DNA of 64,000 nucleotides from Symbiodinium natans (GCA_905221605.1 CAJNDS010000415.1:81112-145111), one strand, 5' to 3'; shown: positions 34,040-46,852, counted from the first letter of the stretch. Made by a program: numbers and translations. Notes: generated by a model from the letters alone, not told the origin.

Positions 34040-35240
34040 GCTGCAACTGCTGCAGCGATCTCACTACTCGCTTCTTGCGGGAAGTGGCCTCACAGAGATG
34101 CACTTGGGCCAGGAGACGGCTGGAAACGCCCCCCCCAAAGTTTGCTTGCGCAAAAGACTTCTCGCTTGCCCTCAGCTGCAGTGTGGCCTTACCCTAGAGC
34201 TGCCCTATGTCTTGAAGACTTCAACCACAATGCCTGAACCCGACAGCCGACCAACGTCCACAGTCATGCAATGCATGTACTCTCTCTTCCGATCTTCCGA
34301 AGGACGTCTCTCGAACTGCGGCCCTTCTTGCTGTAAATCTCCGAAGCTTGTCCCGAAGTGGGCCTTTGACTCGCCAGCCCTTTGAACTTTGCACCCTCCT
34401 TCTTGTCGAAGTTACCTGTCAGACTGCGGTATGTCTTGAAGTCTTCTGTTAGGGCCTAAGGGCTGACAGGGTTTTCCTCTGGAGTGCAGAAAGCAGCTGC
34501 TCATGGTGAGACTGAGAACCACCCCGAAAACATCATCATTTTTCTGCCAGGGCGCCACCCCGTCGCGCCATGTCAAGGTAGGCCTCCATGCCTCATGATT
34601 GTATATGGGATCTCGGCTCTCCTTGTCTGGATGCGCTTGCGACTCATGCCCTCCAACCCTGTTCGCCCGCGCTAGCTCTGAGGAGCTCAAGAACGCAAAC
34701 GTGGAAAAGCCGAAATCCACAGAGCATCGGCTTTCTGAGGCTGGTGGATTCTTGGGGGATTGTAGGTGCAAATTGTCGCAAAGCCCTGTCCTGCTGAGTG
34801 CATCTTCGCATGGCGCTCAAGCGGCGTTAGGAGACTCACCGTATCAAGAGCTGCTCTAAGCAAAATCCTCTTATTATCCACGTTGCCAAATTGTCCAGAC
34901 ATAGATCTGCAACCTCTTGAAGGCTGTGCAGCTTGCCACACCCAAACTCAAAACCCCCCGAAAGGAAAACCGAGAACGCCATTCTCAGCAAGAAGCCCAT
35001 CGACTGGCGAGCTCCACAGCAGGCAGAGCACCCATGGCTGGGCCGGAATAAGCGCCAGGATCCCTAGTTACTTAGAACAGTTCAGTTTTTGCCACCCATC
35101 AAGCTTATATCGGCTTGAGGATTTGTACCGGATGTCTGTACGTTTGCATCTTGAAGTTTCCGCGATTCAAGCTTCTCTTGTTCAGCACTGTAAACCCAAA
35201 ACAGTGAGACAACGCCATGGGGATTCAACATTGCACGTTC
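34040..35240. other. No supported gene
   Basis: Open frames exist on both strands (34412-34771 minus, 34766-35305 plus), with no recognisable domains. No repeats of note. Confidence 0.4.
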
Positions 35241-35490
35241 AGGCTATAGGGAGGATGAAGTTGAGGTCGCGCCGCGGCGCTCCCACAAGCTTCGGGGGTC
35301 GCTGATTGCGAAATCCAAAGCAAGGTTTCCGCGTCATCCGACGTGGCAAATTGTCACACAAGTCTCGTAGGCATGCCATGTTCAAAATGCAGTTGCAAAT
35401 GGTGCTCTCAACTCGGCCCCACGCCCATGCTCTCATAAAGTGAAGCATGTCGACGCTTCTGAGAGTTGTCTTGAGGTGGGTTTTGGCATG
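35239..35490 (-). CDS. Exon-like ORF ending in a stop, unrecognised
   Basis: The minus frame reads RSVDMLHFMRAWAWGRVEST, ICNCILNMACLRDLCDNLPR and a basic tail (RDLNFILPIA), then stops at 35239. It looks like a C-terminal helical exon. No family is recognised. A (TA)n tract follows upstream at about 35610-35630. Confidence 0.3.
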   Translation of the reverse strand, partial: HAKTHLKTTLRSVDMLHFMRAWAWGRVESTICNCILNMACLRDLCDNLPRRMTRKPCFGFRNQRPPKLVGAPRRDLNFILPIA

Positions 35491-35659
35491 CCCTTGGGGT
35501 TGCTCAGGGCATGGTCTTGATTTCGACAACTTCACTTGGAGATGTCTTACAATTACACTACATGGGGTTTTATGCGGGCACAAAAACAAATTTACACAGT
35601 AATATTCTACATATATATATATATATATGTATATTGTTAAGATACCTTCGGACACTGAC

Positions 35660-36120
35660 TCTTCGTCTATTGATACCCTTGCCTGTAGTTATCTAAAAAA
35701 CACTCCCGGCTTGGCTCAAAAGTCGCAAGTTTAGGGAGCTGCGCGGCCCAACCTGGGAGTCCCGCAGATGTGCAAAGTCGAAGGGCAGGACAGGTATACT
35801 CTTGGGGTTTCCGATCAGTGTAGTCACGGGCGCAAGCCGTGTAGCAGAACAAGCTTAGGATGGAAGAAGCCTGCAAACTACAACTCTCGAATTGTGTAAT
35901 CATACACGGCCTTTTCTGCTCAAGCCCCGTTGGTGGTGACCTCCCGTGCGGCCAAGCGCCCTGGGGACGGCCCGCCGATATCACTTAGCATCGCCGTCCT
36001 TGCACCTTGCACGGAACTAAAAAAAAGCCATGTTTATGGACTCACCTTGCAGGCGGAGGCCTCTACCTAGTACCAAAGTGTCCTGGTCATGCGTTTTGAG
36101 TGTGGCTTTCATCAATTGAA
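35660..36120. other. No gene seen
   Basis: No coding frame or repeat stands out. Confidence 0.4.
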
Positions 36121-36126
36121 CCACTC

Positions 36127-36552
36127 TCATTGTGCTTCGCTTGCCTCAAGCCTCACTGCCACGCTGGCTGACACCACAATCCTAGTCCTAACCCAATCTC
36201 CACACATTCGGCAATGGCACGCGTCCATGAGTTCAGCGGGCTCCAGAAGGTGTTGCTGCTCCTCACTGCAAGCAAGCGAGAGAACTTCTACTTCGTCCAC
36301 CTTGCCCTGCAGCACGTCTCCCTCAGAAAGGCCGTCCCTCCCTCTCACTGCCAACACTATCCCTGCCCACTCAAAGCTCCAAGGCTGCGGCTCTAGCCGA
36401 CGTGGGGGCAGCCCTGGCAGCTGCAGCGGCATCAACGGCTGCCGGGGTTCCGGCATCGTCTCCTGCAGAGAGTAGCCCTTTCGGAGTGTTACACGGCGAG
36501 GCGAAGGTTTGTGCCGCGTTGCTGTAGACTGTTTCGGGGCGGGTGCAGGCAT
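36127..36552 (-). CDS. Exon-like ORF, unrecognised, 141 codons
   Basis: The minus frame gives a Pro- and Leu-rich stretch (PLMPLQLPGLPPRRLEP), then a compact domain-like part: WSFEWAGIVLAVRGRDGLSE, DEVEVLSLACSEEQQHLLEP, CRMCGDWVRTRIVVSASVAV, ending SEAQ and a stop at 36127. It reads like a real C-terminal exon but matches no family I know. A second open minus frame (36371-36595) is alanine-rich and less convincing. Confidence 0.4.
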   Translation of the reverse strand: MPAPAPKQSTATRHKPSPRRVTLRKGYSLQETMPEPRQPLMPLQLPGLPPRRLEPQPWSFEWAGIVLAVRGRDGLSEGDVLQGKVDEVEVLSLACSEEQQHLLEPAELMDACHCRMCGDWVRTRIVVSASVAVRLEASEAQ

Positions 36553-36626
36553 GCGTGAAGCCCTGGAGGTCTACGACTGCAGGAATCCATGCCAAGGGTC
36601 ATCCGGAACCCCTAGTGGGCCCTTAG

Positions 36627-36639
36627 CCCCCCCCCCCCC
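36627..36639. repeat. Poly-C tract (C13)
   Basis: C13 followed by G5. It could fold back on itself. Confidence 0.85.
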
Positions 36640-36649
36640 GGGGGCTCAA

Positions 36650-38400
36650 GAATCTGAGCCCTTCAAGTCCTCAGCTTCTGGGTGCTGCAGGCAACCCGGA
36701 GCACTGTCGGCACGCCCGCCGCCCTTGATGCACGGGTGCTAGCCCATGAACTGCTCTTTAAGGGTTTTATGCAACTCTGACTAGAAACCATTAGAAACTG
36801 GCACGTGAGCAAGAGCCCAACCTGGGATGCAGAACGCCTGAAGCAAGCAAAAGCCTGTAGCAGCGTTTCAGAAGCTCACCGCTGTAAAAAAGGGAACCCC
36901 AGTTCAAAACAACCTATAAAGCGGGAATGCCTTGCGCAGCCGGCGAAGAGACCTGGGATTGCATCCATCTGCCTGTTATGTGTTAAACATGGTTTCATGG
37001 CTTCCTTTTCGGATGTCCTAACATGCTGATTTGTGCGGGCTTCAAAAACTCAGAATGTTGAAGGCCCTGCGCATAAACTGCAGTTCAGGAATCAAGGTTG
37101 AATGGATTCGGTTGTGTTCACGAGCCTGTGAACAGAAACGTGTCACGAGCCGTTTCTGCCTCAAGCGACGTGCGAACCGGGCGTTCGGACTGCCTCTACT
37201 GCGCATGCTGTGTGAAGACATGCCAATGCCACTATTCCTAAACCAACTCAGAAAGTTCTAAAGCCTTGCTGCAACTCTCCGATTTTGCATTAATTACACG
37301 AATGTTCATTTCACACTTTCATGTATTTTCTTGCTGTCTGAATTAGCAATGAACTTGGGGCTGTGCAAACTAAGGATTCATTCTCAATGTCAAAGGTGGG
37401 TTCGTATGATCTGCAATTAGCCCTTGGGTCAAAAGTTGGGGTTCGTATAGTCTCACATACTTAGCATTCGACGCCCATGGGGTCGAAGCTACACAAGAGA
37501 AACGGGTGGCCAGGATTGTGCTGAAGCCCATTTTGGTTGCATGTGGGACCAAGCAGACGACCTACCATTCGAAGCAAACATCGAATTAAAAGTACAGTGG
37601 ACCTTGAAGCCCTGCAGCCCCACGGCCATTCCGAACCCAAATCTCAAAAACCAGCGCGCTGCAGTAGCCCTGAACCGCGACACCAACCTGTATCCCAAGT
37701 ACTACTGTAACCGCCCCTTAGAAAACTGTGTACATGTGTACACACACACACACATATATATATATAATTATGTGTGTATTATACTCCAACGGCTCATTGG
37801 AGAGGCCAGTTCGGTGCCCGAGTCGAGGGGCGGATTTCTTGCCAGGATCAGAGCCAGCTGCCAGCGCTGCCGCGCACGAAGGCTCGGTGGGCCGGGCCTT
37901 ATTAGTTCAAAAGAGGGTTTAGATGGGTTTAGAATAGAGGGTTTGAGGATCTATAAGGGTTATGAGGGTTGTAGGGTCCGAGGCTCGCCCTGTTTTGGAG
38001 ATTGTCTACGCCTTCTACTTTATGTCATCCTGTGAAAATATGTAAAATTAACACGCGAAGCCCTGGACCATGAATTAAGAAGAAAGTCAGAGCCGCAAGG
38101 CCTCGCTGCGATTCGCAGCACTATTCTGGCATTTGGGGGGCTGAGTTTGGATGTCATTACAACAAGCTTCGGCGAGCCTCGCTTCAGGACTTGGGGTTGG
38201 GGGCATGGATTGAAAAGACCCCGCCTAAAGATTGGATCTTTCAGGTGCGATGGCGGCTTTCGGAGGAGGTCGCTTTCAAGTCTTTTTGGGGAATGAAGAC
38301 GAGCCAGGGTTTGCACGAGGTTCATTCCCGAACATCCTATCAATTTCCATACTCAGATCAGCTTCTGATTCCCAACCTTTCAGGTTTTTCCATCATGGCT
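36650..38400. other. Spacer; microsatellite and degenerate GGGTTT motifs
   Basis: No gene is supported. (CA)n/(TA)n lies at 37739-37768. Degenerate GAGGGTTTAGA-like units lie at 37913-37975, probably eroded telomere-like repeats. Confidence 0.45.
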
Positions 38401-38417
38401 GGGCTGTAGCGTTGTCT

Positions 38418-40085
38418 CTAGCAGTGTCCAGCACAGGCTCTTGGCCAATGCTGCCGGTGCCGCACATGCAGATCCAGCTGTGCTTCAGGATGTTGGAACA
38501 CGATGCCTTGTCGCGCCGCCATCACGTCCACGACCACCAGCTCAGGCCAGGGCCCCGTATGGGAACTCGTATACTGAAACCGCTCGTCATGGAAGACTGT
38601 GATCTTCTTCAGGGAGCTGAGGCCGGAGAGGAGGTGGCAGAGTCCCTGGCTTATCGCCATGCGCGCCTCACTTTGGGGGCTTGCGCTGTAAAGGCCACAG
38701 AGGTTCCAGGTGAGCGATTTCAACTTCGAGCCCGCGAGGGTGAAGAGGAAGTCGCGCAGGTGCGATGGGTCGAGATCTGCAGCCGGAAACGACATGACCA
38801 GACCTTCAACCTTGGTTCTTTGTCCCACGAACTAATCATTGGCCAGTCACCTGCTGTCATCTATGGAGTCACTGCAATCAATGCTTGCCTACTCAGCATG
38901 CACTAGCCATTGATTCCCGCTTCAGAGCCTCGTCTCGGCAGATTGATGGAGCCAACATCGACAGGCTTCTCGCATCAAATGGGACTGACAGTGAGAGCTG
39001 GCAACACCCGGATGGCCATTTCACCGCAGCAAGCCTCTCTGTCAAGAGCTTGCATCCAGTGAGGGACAGATGCCGGAGAGCGAAAGAATCTACGCATCGT
39101 TGCAAGGCCGCGGGGAAGCCTTGCCGCATTGCTTCACGCGCACTCACGCACAAGCCTCAGCAACCGCATCATGCGACAATCACAAAACAGCTCTTGGTTT
39201 ACCTCAGTGACTTGAAGAAATTGCACACCTTGTTAAAGGTGCATTCGGGAGCCCAGGAGCAAAGCGTATGCAGGTGTGGCAGTGCCGTGGAAGATGCAGT
39301 GAGGGCATCTAGTTCACGGGACTCAGGCTCAATATCTCCCCGGTGAAAAATTGGCCTTACCATCGGGCTCAGGGTTCAACAATGTTCAATTACTAGCTAC
39401 CTGCTAGCTTCTAGAATTCATGCTCTTGAGCGGTCATAGCTGGCCTGACTGCAAGGTGTAAGATGCGAAGGTCGGTGAAGGCTGGCAAAGCCTGGACCAC
39501 GTCGAACGCTGGGCAGATGTGGTCTTCGAAGTCTTTGAAGTCGTTGAAGTCGGCCTCCTGCAGTGAAAGCTCCTCAAGAGCTGGACAGCGGCGTAAGCTC
39601 CGCAGCAATGGTACCAGCTCAAGTCGCTTTCGTAGCCCGAAGATGGCTACACGCCGGAGCTTTGGAAAAACGCCAAAGAACCAGCCCAGGCACATGCTGA
39701 AGCGGCAATCACTTGTGGGTTCCGTTTCATCAAGGGTTGTGCTGTCGTTTCCCCAGACATCCTCGCATCCATGGTTCCAGAGCTCAAACTCCACCAGCTC
39801 GGTCCTGTCAATGGCGGGCAGGGCGTGCATCATTCGCCGGTCTACGCTTAAAGCGTCGGCATAGTTCAACAACAAGTAGGGGACGTTCAGCAAGCCGCTC
39901 TTCGATACGCACCATGCACGAACTCGATGGCTCAAGACACTGGCAGCAGCAATAGTGAAAGGATCCAGCATGGGAAGCATTTGCTTCCAGATGTACTTCC
40001 TCTCCACGGCTGCATGTTTCGATGCTCGACCTTCAGGTTCAACTGCCATCCCACTCAAGAGCATGCACCATTCTCGAAGGCACAA
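38418..40085 (-). CDS. Leucine-rich-repeat protein with F-box-like N-terminus (multi-exon)
   Basis: First visible exon, 40085-39411: an F-box-like helical start (WKQMLPMLDPFTIAAASVLS then HRVRAWC). It is followed by LRR strands RTELVEFELWNHGCEDVWG, PKLRRVAIFGLRKRLELVPL, CPALEELSLQEADFNDF and FTDLRILHLAVRPAM. Further exons: 39350-39220 (PHLHTLCSWAPECTF), 39150-38930 (ALRHLSLTGCKLLTERLAAV then CQLSLSVPFD) and 38828-38430 (SKLKSLTWNLCGLYS, LSSLKKITVFHDERF, ELVVVDVMAA). The spacing of strands and helices fits RNI-like LRRs. F-box/LRR proteins usually select substrates for SCF ubiquitin ligases (family knowledge). The F-box call rests on one short segment and is weaker than the LRR call. It is unclear whether exons at 40.1-40.3 kb belong. 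Confidence 0.62.
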
Positions 40086-40089
40086 AGCC

Positions 40090-41400
40090 GCCGAAATTTG
40101 GGCAATCCAAGTCGCCCTACAAATCTGGTTGCTTCGGGTTTTGCTCTTCGCGTTTGCTGGTGCGCCAGTATTCTGCTACTGTAGTTGCCGAGCAAGATGT
40201 ATGCATGCCCCTGAGGTGATATGCACGCTGCCAAGGCTGTGAAGCCGTGCACCTTCGGATCTTCAACTCACGCTGCCATGAAGACGCACGGAGACCAAGA
40301 CTGAAAGAGCGACAGCAGTTTTGCAACTTCTTCCGCCTGTGCAACCTCTACAAACCTTTGACCCTGAACTCAGTGGAGCTCGACCACCAGCACCCTATAC
40401 AGGAGCTGCCTACGTGTGTACGTATGAGGTAGGACTTCGAAATAATTCGAAGAGTACGAGACTCAAGAGGGCCATGGCATCATGCCCAGGCAGCATAACC
40501 ACCGGTAGGCTGCTGTCTGCGTAAAGACTCAATTGATGGAACCCTGTTCTCGAACGAGACACAATACGAGAAACCCTAAACCCTAAACCCTAAACCCTAA
40601 ACCCTAAACCCTAAACCCTAAGCCCAGCGCGCAGTTCGTGCCCGGGATGGTGGGCACTGTGTGGGGGTTGGCAAGGCACCTGGGAGGCAACCCTCCACTC
40701 AACACTGACGCAGTCTTTGCATATAATTATTAGGGGCACCGGATGTCATGCTGAGTTCTTGCTGATCAGACATGCTCCTAGACTGGTGAGCACCTCTGTG
40801 AAATTTTACGCCCGGACATGTCTGATAGGTATGTGATCCGAGACCACGATGGCATTCATGGCCTGTTCGTCTATGTGCCATTCTCGAGGTCAAAGCCGAA
40901 TGCGTTACACTTCCAAACACCGATGCAGTCCTCCACATCAGGTGCGAAAGCCAGAAAGAACTCTCAAACCAGTACAAACAGCTCTTATAGCCAAAAGAAG
41001 CCTACCTCGGTGATCCCCCTGCACGTCGCTGTCTAAGCGCGTCGCCTTGGGCAGCTGTCTCCATGTAGCCCATCTCTTGCTCCTCCTGCAAGGGCTCGGC
41101 GTGTGGCGTGAGATTCCGACGCTTGCGCCTATATGCGTCTGTAGGCCCATGAGAAAGCTTCGACTCGAAACGCCTAACAGACCAGGAATTCAAGCCGCGA
41201 ACCGGAGTCCCGAGTATGAAGCCCCCCAGCCCTGTGAGGCCTCGAGGCAGGTCGGTACCGGCTCGGCCGATGTCTCCTGCAGGATTTGAGGGCTTTAGGA
41301 GTGTGTGCACGCTCCTGTTCCTCTGAGAAGGTGTGAGAAGTTGTCCCGTTTCTCGCCTCGTGCTCTTTGGAAAGACACATGATGGAACCGCCCAACCCAT
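40090..41400. other. Spacer; possible upstream exon frames
   Basis: A minus frame at 40252-40117 (PQGHAYILLGNYSSRILAHQ) is open and could be a 5' exon of the LRR gene. Another at about 40960-40880 (FWLSHLMWRTASVFGSVT) is hydrophobic. Neither is firm. Confidence 0.3.
40571..40621. repeat. Telomere-like (CCCTAAA)7
   Basis: Seven exact units in the C-rich sense. Confidence 0.95.
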
Positions 41401-41417
41401 TTTGAAGCTGTCCTTCT

Positions 41418-42090
41418 CTAGCCCGAGCCTGAGAAACACAGCAGTGCCAAGGCAAAGCGCACCCGAATGGCAAGGATCAACAAAACAAAGAAGAAAGCCG
41501 TCCTCAACGGAAAACTGATGGAACAAAGCGAAACCCCGGATGCCCAAATGTTCTGATCTGGTAAACCTCGCGAAAGCTGAACAAGTGGCTCCTGAGACGG
41601 CTTCTTGGCAAGCTCCGCTACAGTGGCCAGGAGGATGGGATTCAGCCGCCTTTCAGGGGCGCTCGTATGCGGAAGGCCACAAAGTAGGCCGCAAAGTAAT
41701 TGTAGGCGCGCAGCTCGAATCAGTCTGAACTCCACCCTGGGCCGGCCCACAATCTTAGCGGCCTCTGTGAGTGCATCACCAAAGACACGAAGGGCTGGAA
41801 AGACCAATCCCAATCCTGGGTCGCAGCATGTCACCCTCTTCAGCCCTTCACGAATTCCGCTCTTGAAGAAGAGAGTCCCAGACAGCAAATTGTCTCCGAG
41901 CTTGCTCGGCTTTTGACGTGGATACCTTTATGTTGATGGAGGAAATGAAGTCTTGCACCACTTTTCCTAATTGCGGACTTTGTTGTTTGCACCCTGCACT
42001 CTGTTTAAACATGAGACTGTAGAGTCTGCGAAACGGAAGCTGTGCCATTGACAAGCGCCTTGCGCCTTGCATCACCTCAAGCAAACGAAA
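41418..42090 (-). CDS. Exons of a membrane protein, unrecognised
   Basis: On the minus strand, about 42080-41895 gives LPFRRLYSLMFKQSAGC and KVVQDFISSINIKVSTSKAE. About 41888-41590 gives DPGLGLVFPALRVFGDALTE, AAKIVGRPRVEFRLIRAARL and QLLCGLLCGLPHTS. About 41540-41440 gives a strongly hydrophobic segment (FPLRTAFFFVLLILAIRVRF then ALALLCF). This looks like cytoplasmic segments and membrane helices of a polytopic protein. It probably continues the exons at 42.6-43.9 kb. Family unknown. Confidence 0.45.
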
Positions 42091-42609
42091 CGCGTGGCAA
42101 TGTGAAGACGGGAGCCGGGGATGTGTCGGCAAAATCCACCACCGTAATTATACCGAAAGGACATGAAAAGCCCTTTTGAGAGGAGTAGATGCCTAAAAAG
42201 GCGGAGGACATAGGGAACAACCAGGCCCATATGGTGCAGTCAGGCATCACAGAGGTCGCTCGGAAGGTAGGTGATGTCTATCCTCTGAGGCACAGGGCTC
42301 CACTTTACTAAAGGTAAAGTACTATAAGGTAGGGGGAGCCAAGGATACCGTGGAAACCACAATTCCCCAAGGGGAAGAGCAGAACAGTCTGCTGGTTCGG
42401 GCATGTAAGAGAGAAAACTCTGCTGGCTTGGTTCCCATTGCTTTCAGGATGTGTCTGCTCTGCATGTGTTTTGCATGGCAGAGCTGAAGGATCTCGGTGT
42501 CTTTTCGCCCCGATAGTTTTCCTCTTTGCTCACTGCGCACGGCCTGCCAATCCTTCGCAAAAGGGCGCTTAGTCTCATACATGGAACAATGAAGGACCAC
42601 CCGGCAATT

Positions 42610-43875
42610 GCTGCTTGAATGCATCCTAAACCTCTGAGGCCTAAACCCGACACGGCCTCCTGGGACTTGGGAAAACTTACTGTGAGGCTCCGGCCGAAAG
42701 AAGTGGATCAGCAGGTAGGGTGCAATGACCTTGACTGCAAAAGCTTGCTGGCCCTCCCCACATCCCAGCATGCATCCTCCCAAACATCAGGCAACGTATG
42801 GATTCACGAAAGCACCATGCGACGAGCCCAGCAGGAGACAGATGTTACTGTGCTTGTGAGTTTTTGCCGGGCGGTGCGAATACATATTGTCTTTTCCAGC
42901 TTCGGGAAGCTCGCTCATCTCGAAAGAGGCAGCCGAGACTCGACTACATGGCACCAGTGCTAGCAACATCGTGCTGCAATATAGTTTCAGGCAGTTTCGT
43001 TCAGTTCAGAAGGGGACCCTTTTCAAGCCCTCGCATCACTGTTTAAATGGCGTCCCGATACCCTTCGCGGACTCTTGCGGCCTGGCTGCAGGCTTAACCT
43101 CGCGAAGCTTTAAAGCCTGTAATCACATCTTCATCCGACCGGATTATGGCGTTGAAAGAAGAAAACCAGCTGAGTCCAATGCCAGGCTTCGAATGACGCC
43201 ACCTCAGTTGATTTCATGATCCCCATGACCCTCAACGCTGAGCCTCAACCTTCATGATACATGCGCAGCTTCATGGAACACCCGTCGCAGAGTCTTGCAA
43301 TAACATGACGTACAGCACCTTGTAAACAACAAATAACCGAAGCCCCCTGGTAGAGACATGGGGGAAGATGTTCGCTTCGGGTCTCAAGGGATCATGGCGA
43401 GCAGCTCACGATACCCGAATACAGATTACGGTGCTTCTTGACATAGTCTGCAGACAACGCATACTAGCCGACAATTTAAACCCCGAACCTGTTTGCTTCT
43501 TCTTCTTTCTTCTTTCTTTGTCTTCTTTCTTCTTTCTTCTTCTGCTGCACCCTTCTGCACCCCTGCTACAAGGGAGATCCGGCCGCTGTGAAAAAAGATC
43601 TGTTTTTGTCTTGGGATACAACTCTCTCTTCCCTCTGTCCCTGTCTTGCAGTGGAGGCCAGAGTGCTGGTTGCACCCAGCACGAAGTTCAGCAGCGTGAG
43701 TGTTGGGAAGACGAGATCCCAGACCTTCGACCCAAAACACAGAGATCCAAATGCTTCGGCCGCCAAGAGTCCGCAGAACAAACTCCACACGACTCGGTGA
43801 TGTGCTTGACAGGGCAATTGGGTCTATCAGGTTGCTGCACGGCTTGGTTGGGCAGCTCCCTGTTCCCCCAATCAT
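42610..43875 (-). CDS. Upstream exons of a polytopic membrane protein, unrecognised
   Basis: About 43820-43640, the minus strand reads VVWSLFCGLLAAEAFGSLCF then VWDLVFPTLTLLNFVLGATS, two membrane-like helices separated by a short turn. About 42965-42860 gives SRVSAASFEMSELPEAGKDN. About 42780-42640 gives FAVKVIAPYLLIHFFRPEPH. Together with 41.4-42.1 kb these may form one multi-pass membrane protein on the minus strand. The family is not identified. A (TTCTTC)n-type pyrimidine tract lies in the interval. Confidence 0.4.
43496..43546. repeat. Pyrimidine microsatellite (TTCTTCTTTC)n
   Basis: About 50 bp of nearly pure T/C on the plus strand, purine on the coding strand. Confidence 0.88.
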
Positions 43876-44243
43876 GAAACGATTGAATTACAACTCAAAG
43901 ACACTGGAACAGTCTCAACAGGACTTCAATCATCACAGGGAAACCGGGCTCTGCTTGTGTCGAGGGGCACGCCGCCGCAACACAGAGCCATCAGATGTCA
44001 CCACGCGCTGTGGTATAACCCACCTGCTTGGCAGAGGACTACCGGTGTCCCTCGTAATTTCTCTAGGTGCATAAAGAGGTATTCAAACACTACATCGAAA
44101 ACTGGACACACAATCTTGTAGAAATGAGAAACTTAACAAGCAACATGATAAAGCATTTAAAGCACATCAAGACTATAAGCATTCCAAACATCATAAGCCC
44201 ACATTGTAAGCCCTGCCGCGTCTGCCGGATCCAGACCACCCTA

Positions 44244-44345
44244 AGGGGCCATGTACCTAAATAGGGACTACTTGGGGCCTTGAATTACCTCCTATTTCGG
44301 GACTTTGGGGCCCAAGTATAGACCAATATGAGGTACATGGACCCT
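44244..44345. repeat. Short element with inverted termini (MITE-like)
   Basis: CCATGTACCT at 44249-44258 is exactly inverted as AGGTACATGG at 44331-44340. The flanks AGGG(G) and (A)CCCT extend the arms. The roughly 90-bp interior is G/C-rich at GGGGCCTTG and GGGGCCCAAG. It has the size and shape of a small non-autonomous element, or of a hairpin. Confidence 0.5.
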
Positions 44346-46850
44346 CAGGCCCAGGATTTAGGAAAATCTTGGAGGCGAGAGACCGGAAGATGCTCCAGCG
44401 CGTGGCGTAGAGCAGTCCCTGGGTTAGGGAGGGTTTATCGGGTTCAGCATAAAAATAATACTGGTGGAAAAATACCCTAATTGAGAACAGTACTTTTTAT
44501 GTTTACATGCGACTTTGAAGGGACAGCTCGAGGACTCAGGGTTTCGACTGTCACACTATAGCGCTTTAGGGCGGAGGTCCGTTTAGGGTCTAAGTTCGGT
44601 AGGGTGGTGGAGGGTCGGCTTCGAGCCCTGAAATGTGAGGTGACTCATCCGAAGCCACCTTGCCAAAACATTCCTCCGACCCTCGACAGCCAACTGAAAT
44701 CTTAATTGCAGGTTGGGGTCGTAAAGGATCCACCAATTTCGGAGGCCCCATTGGGCTTCCCAGAACTGAGGCAAGCTCAACCTCTGAAAAACAGGCTGCG
44801 CCGAAACTGCCAAAGACTTGTCTCAACACACCCTCAGAAGTTGTGTCATGCTTGGAACGAAAATTGCTCAAAACAAATGCCTGGGCTAAGGGCATTCCCT
44901 GAACTGTTGGGTTGATTTGGACTTAGTTCAAGGGTGGCGGGGCGCCCTTGTGCCTTGGGGGTTAGTGTTCAAGCCCGAGCTTGCAACTGCACAAGACATC
45001 TGGGGGCTGCTGACAGGCAGCACAAGGAACAGGAGCCAAAGGACAAACATGAAGAGCACCTCAGCAGACATCTTCATCCATTGACAAATTTACTGAGGCT
45101 GCAAGCAAAGGCACAGAGGCATCATAAACGCTTGCGAAGTGTCCACAGAGTTCAGGTAAGCAAGTCCCAGGACACCGGACGGCAATTCTCAGCAGTTGAT
45201 TCTTGCTTTAAGGGCAGCTGCGCTGCAAATCATATACTTGTTAACACAAGGAAGCTTTGAAGAGTTCAAGAGCTAAAGATAATCGGTGCAGCTGAGACAC
45301 CAGTGCCATCGCCTGAGGCATTTTGCAGATTCATGCGCCCAGCTCACGACTATTCACCATGCAGGTCCAGGGGGTGGTACTTCCATGTGGCGATGAGTAT
45401 GAGCAAGCATGGCATTATCGTTTGTATTGTTGTGACCCTCCCGCTGATTTTGCAGTGCAGAGGAATCAGCATACGTGTGTCCTAATACACGCACTTTTGC
45501 TTCAAGAACCCCTTTCAAGTGTTCATACGCACCTCATGTCAGGGAAAGCCTGACGACTTTCAGACCTAAACCTGCTAAGGCCGTGGACTGTGGCAGGCAG
45601 CGGCTGGTATCAAAGAATATCAAGAGCTCAGCACCACGCGGCGTTACCAATCAAGGCGCCACAGGTGTAGGTGGCCCACCTTCGCAAGTCAAGTGAAGAA
45701 CACAGTTCAAGCCTGGGGCCTGGGCCCTTCGAGCGGGCAGTACGATTGCTGTCAGCGATCGAGCAGAGCGTAGTCCCTGCAAGGTCCAAGAAGTTCAGTT
45801 CAGCAGATCAGGGCGCCCGTCGCGTTTGTGCAATACGCGAATAAGATTCATTCTTGCCAGCATGGACTCATACAGGTGAAAGACGAAGCCCGGACGTGTG
45901 CACTTATTTTTGGATCCTGTAGGGGCCTGCATGTCAGCTGCCATGTTGCTTTTAAATTGCAAGAGTGGTGACGTACACACTGCAGTGAAAGAGCCTGCGC
46001 TGTTCAACCAGATGCTCTAAACCGGACCTCAATCAATCACTTTGACTGCTCAGGAAGTCGAGCCACTGTGCGTGGAAGACGCTGGGCCCCACTGCGCGAA
46101 CGAGGTCCTCATGATTGAGCAGGCCTCCGTCAAATAGGGCGCCGAACAAAAACCTCTAAGGGAAGCCTCTACAAGGTCCCGACCCTGAATCTCACCTCGC
46201 CGAGGAAAGCTTAAAGCCTAACACCCACAAAAAAAAGGCGCCACTCCCGAGTCCTGGCCATGGTATCGCCGTCCCAGTGACATCTCCCGGAACATCCTGA
46301 CAACTTTGCGTTCGTGAATTTTCAGGTCGCGCGAGACCGCCCCCAGGACCACTTCTTTGGAAGGTCAGACCCGAACCCTGGAACCTCATACACATCTTGC
46401 ATCTTGTTTGAACCCCTTCGGACTTGGTAGTACCCCCTATGAATGATCCTTGTTAAGGACCGTTGCATAGAGTAACGGGGAGCATCCCAACTTAGGGGCT
46501 CAACCTCGTAGCACCATCGCTACCGCTATAGGCCGGTCCTCCGGTAGCCACGAAGTACCTGAGGACCGCCGTCACAAAAGATCCATGTTCCCCAGAAGCC
46601 TAAACAAAAGACCGCCACAAGCAACAACAACAAAAAGCAAACAACGTTCAAAGGCTTTACATGCACGACTTTGTGTCCGACCTGTGGAAGATCAGGGGCT
46701 CTCCCGGAGCAGGGTCTGAATCCAAGCCGCCGAGCGCATCAACCAAATAAGGTACACGCCGCAGCACCTGGGGGGCTCACCGGCTCCACCAGGTGCCGCT
46801 AAGAACCGGGTGTGACGGCTAAGGGTATAAGAACATCTCACGCCACGCAT
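44346..46850. other. No confident gene
   Basis: An open minus frame at 44590-44895 (FGSFGAACFSEVELASVLGS) and short plus frames at 44934-45700 show no domain. The stretch 46400-46850 is GC-rich with structured-looking short inverted segments, but matches no RNA gene I recognise. Confidence 0.4.
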
Positions 46851-46852
46851 CG

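Noticed and set aside
46400-46800. Possible structured RNA gene
   Set aside because: Some short inverted segments are present, but I could not match a tRNA cloverleaf, 5S rRNA, snRNA or SL RNA layout.
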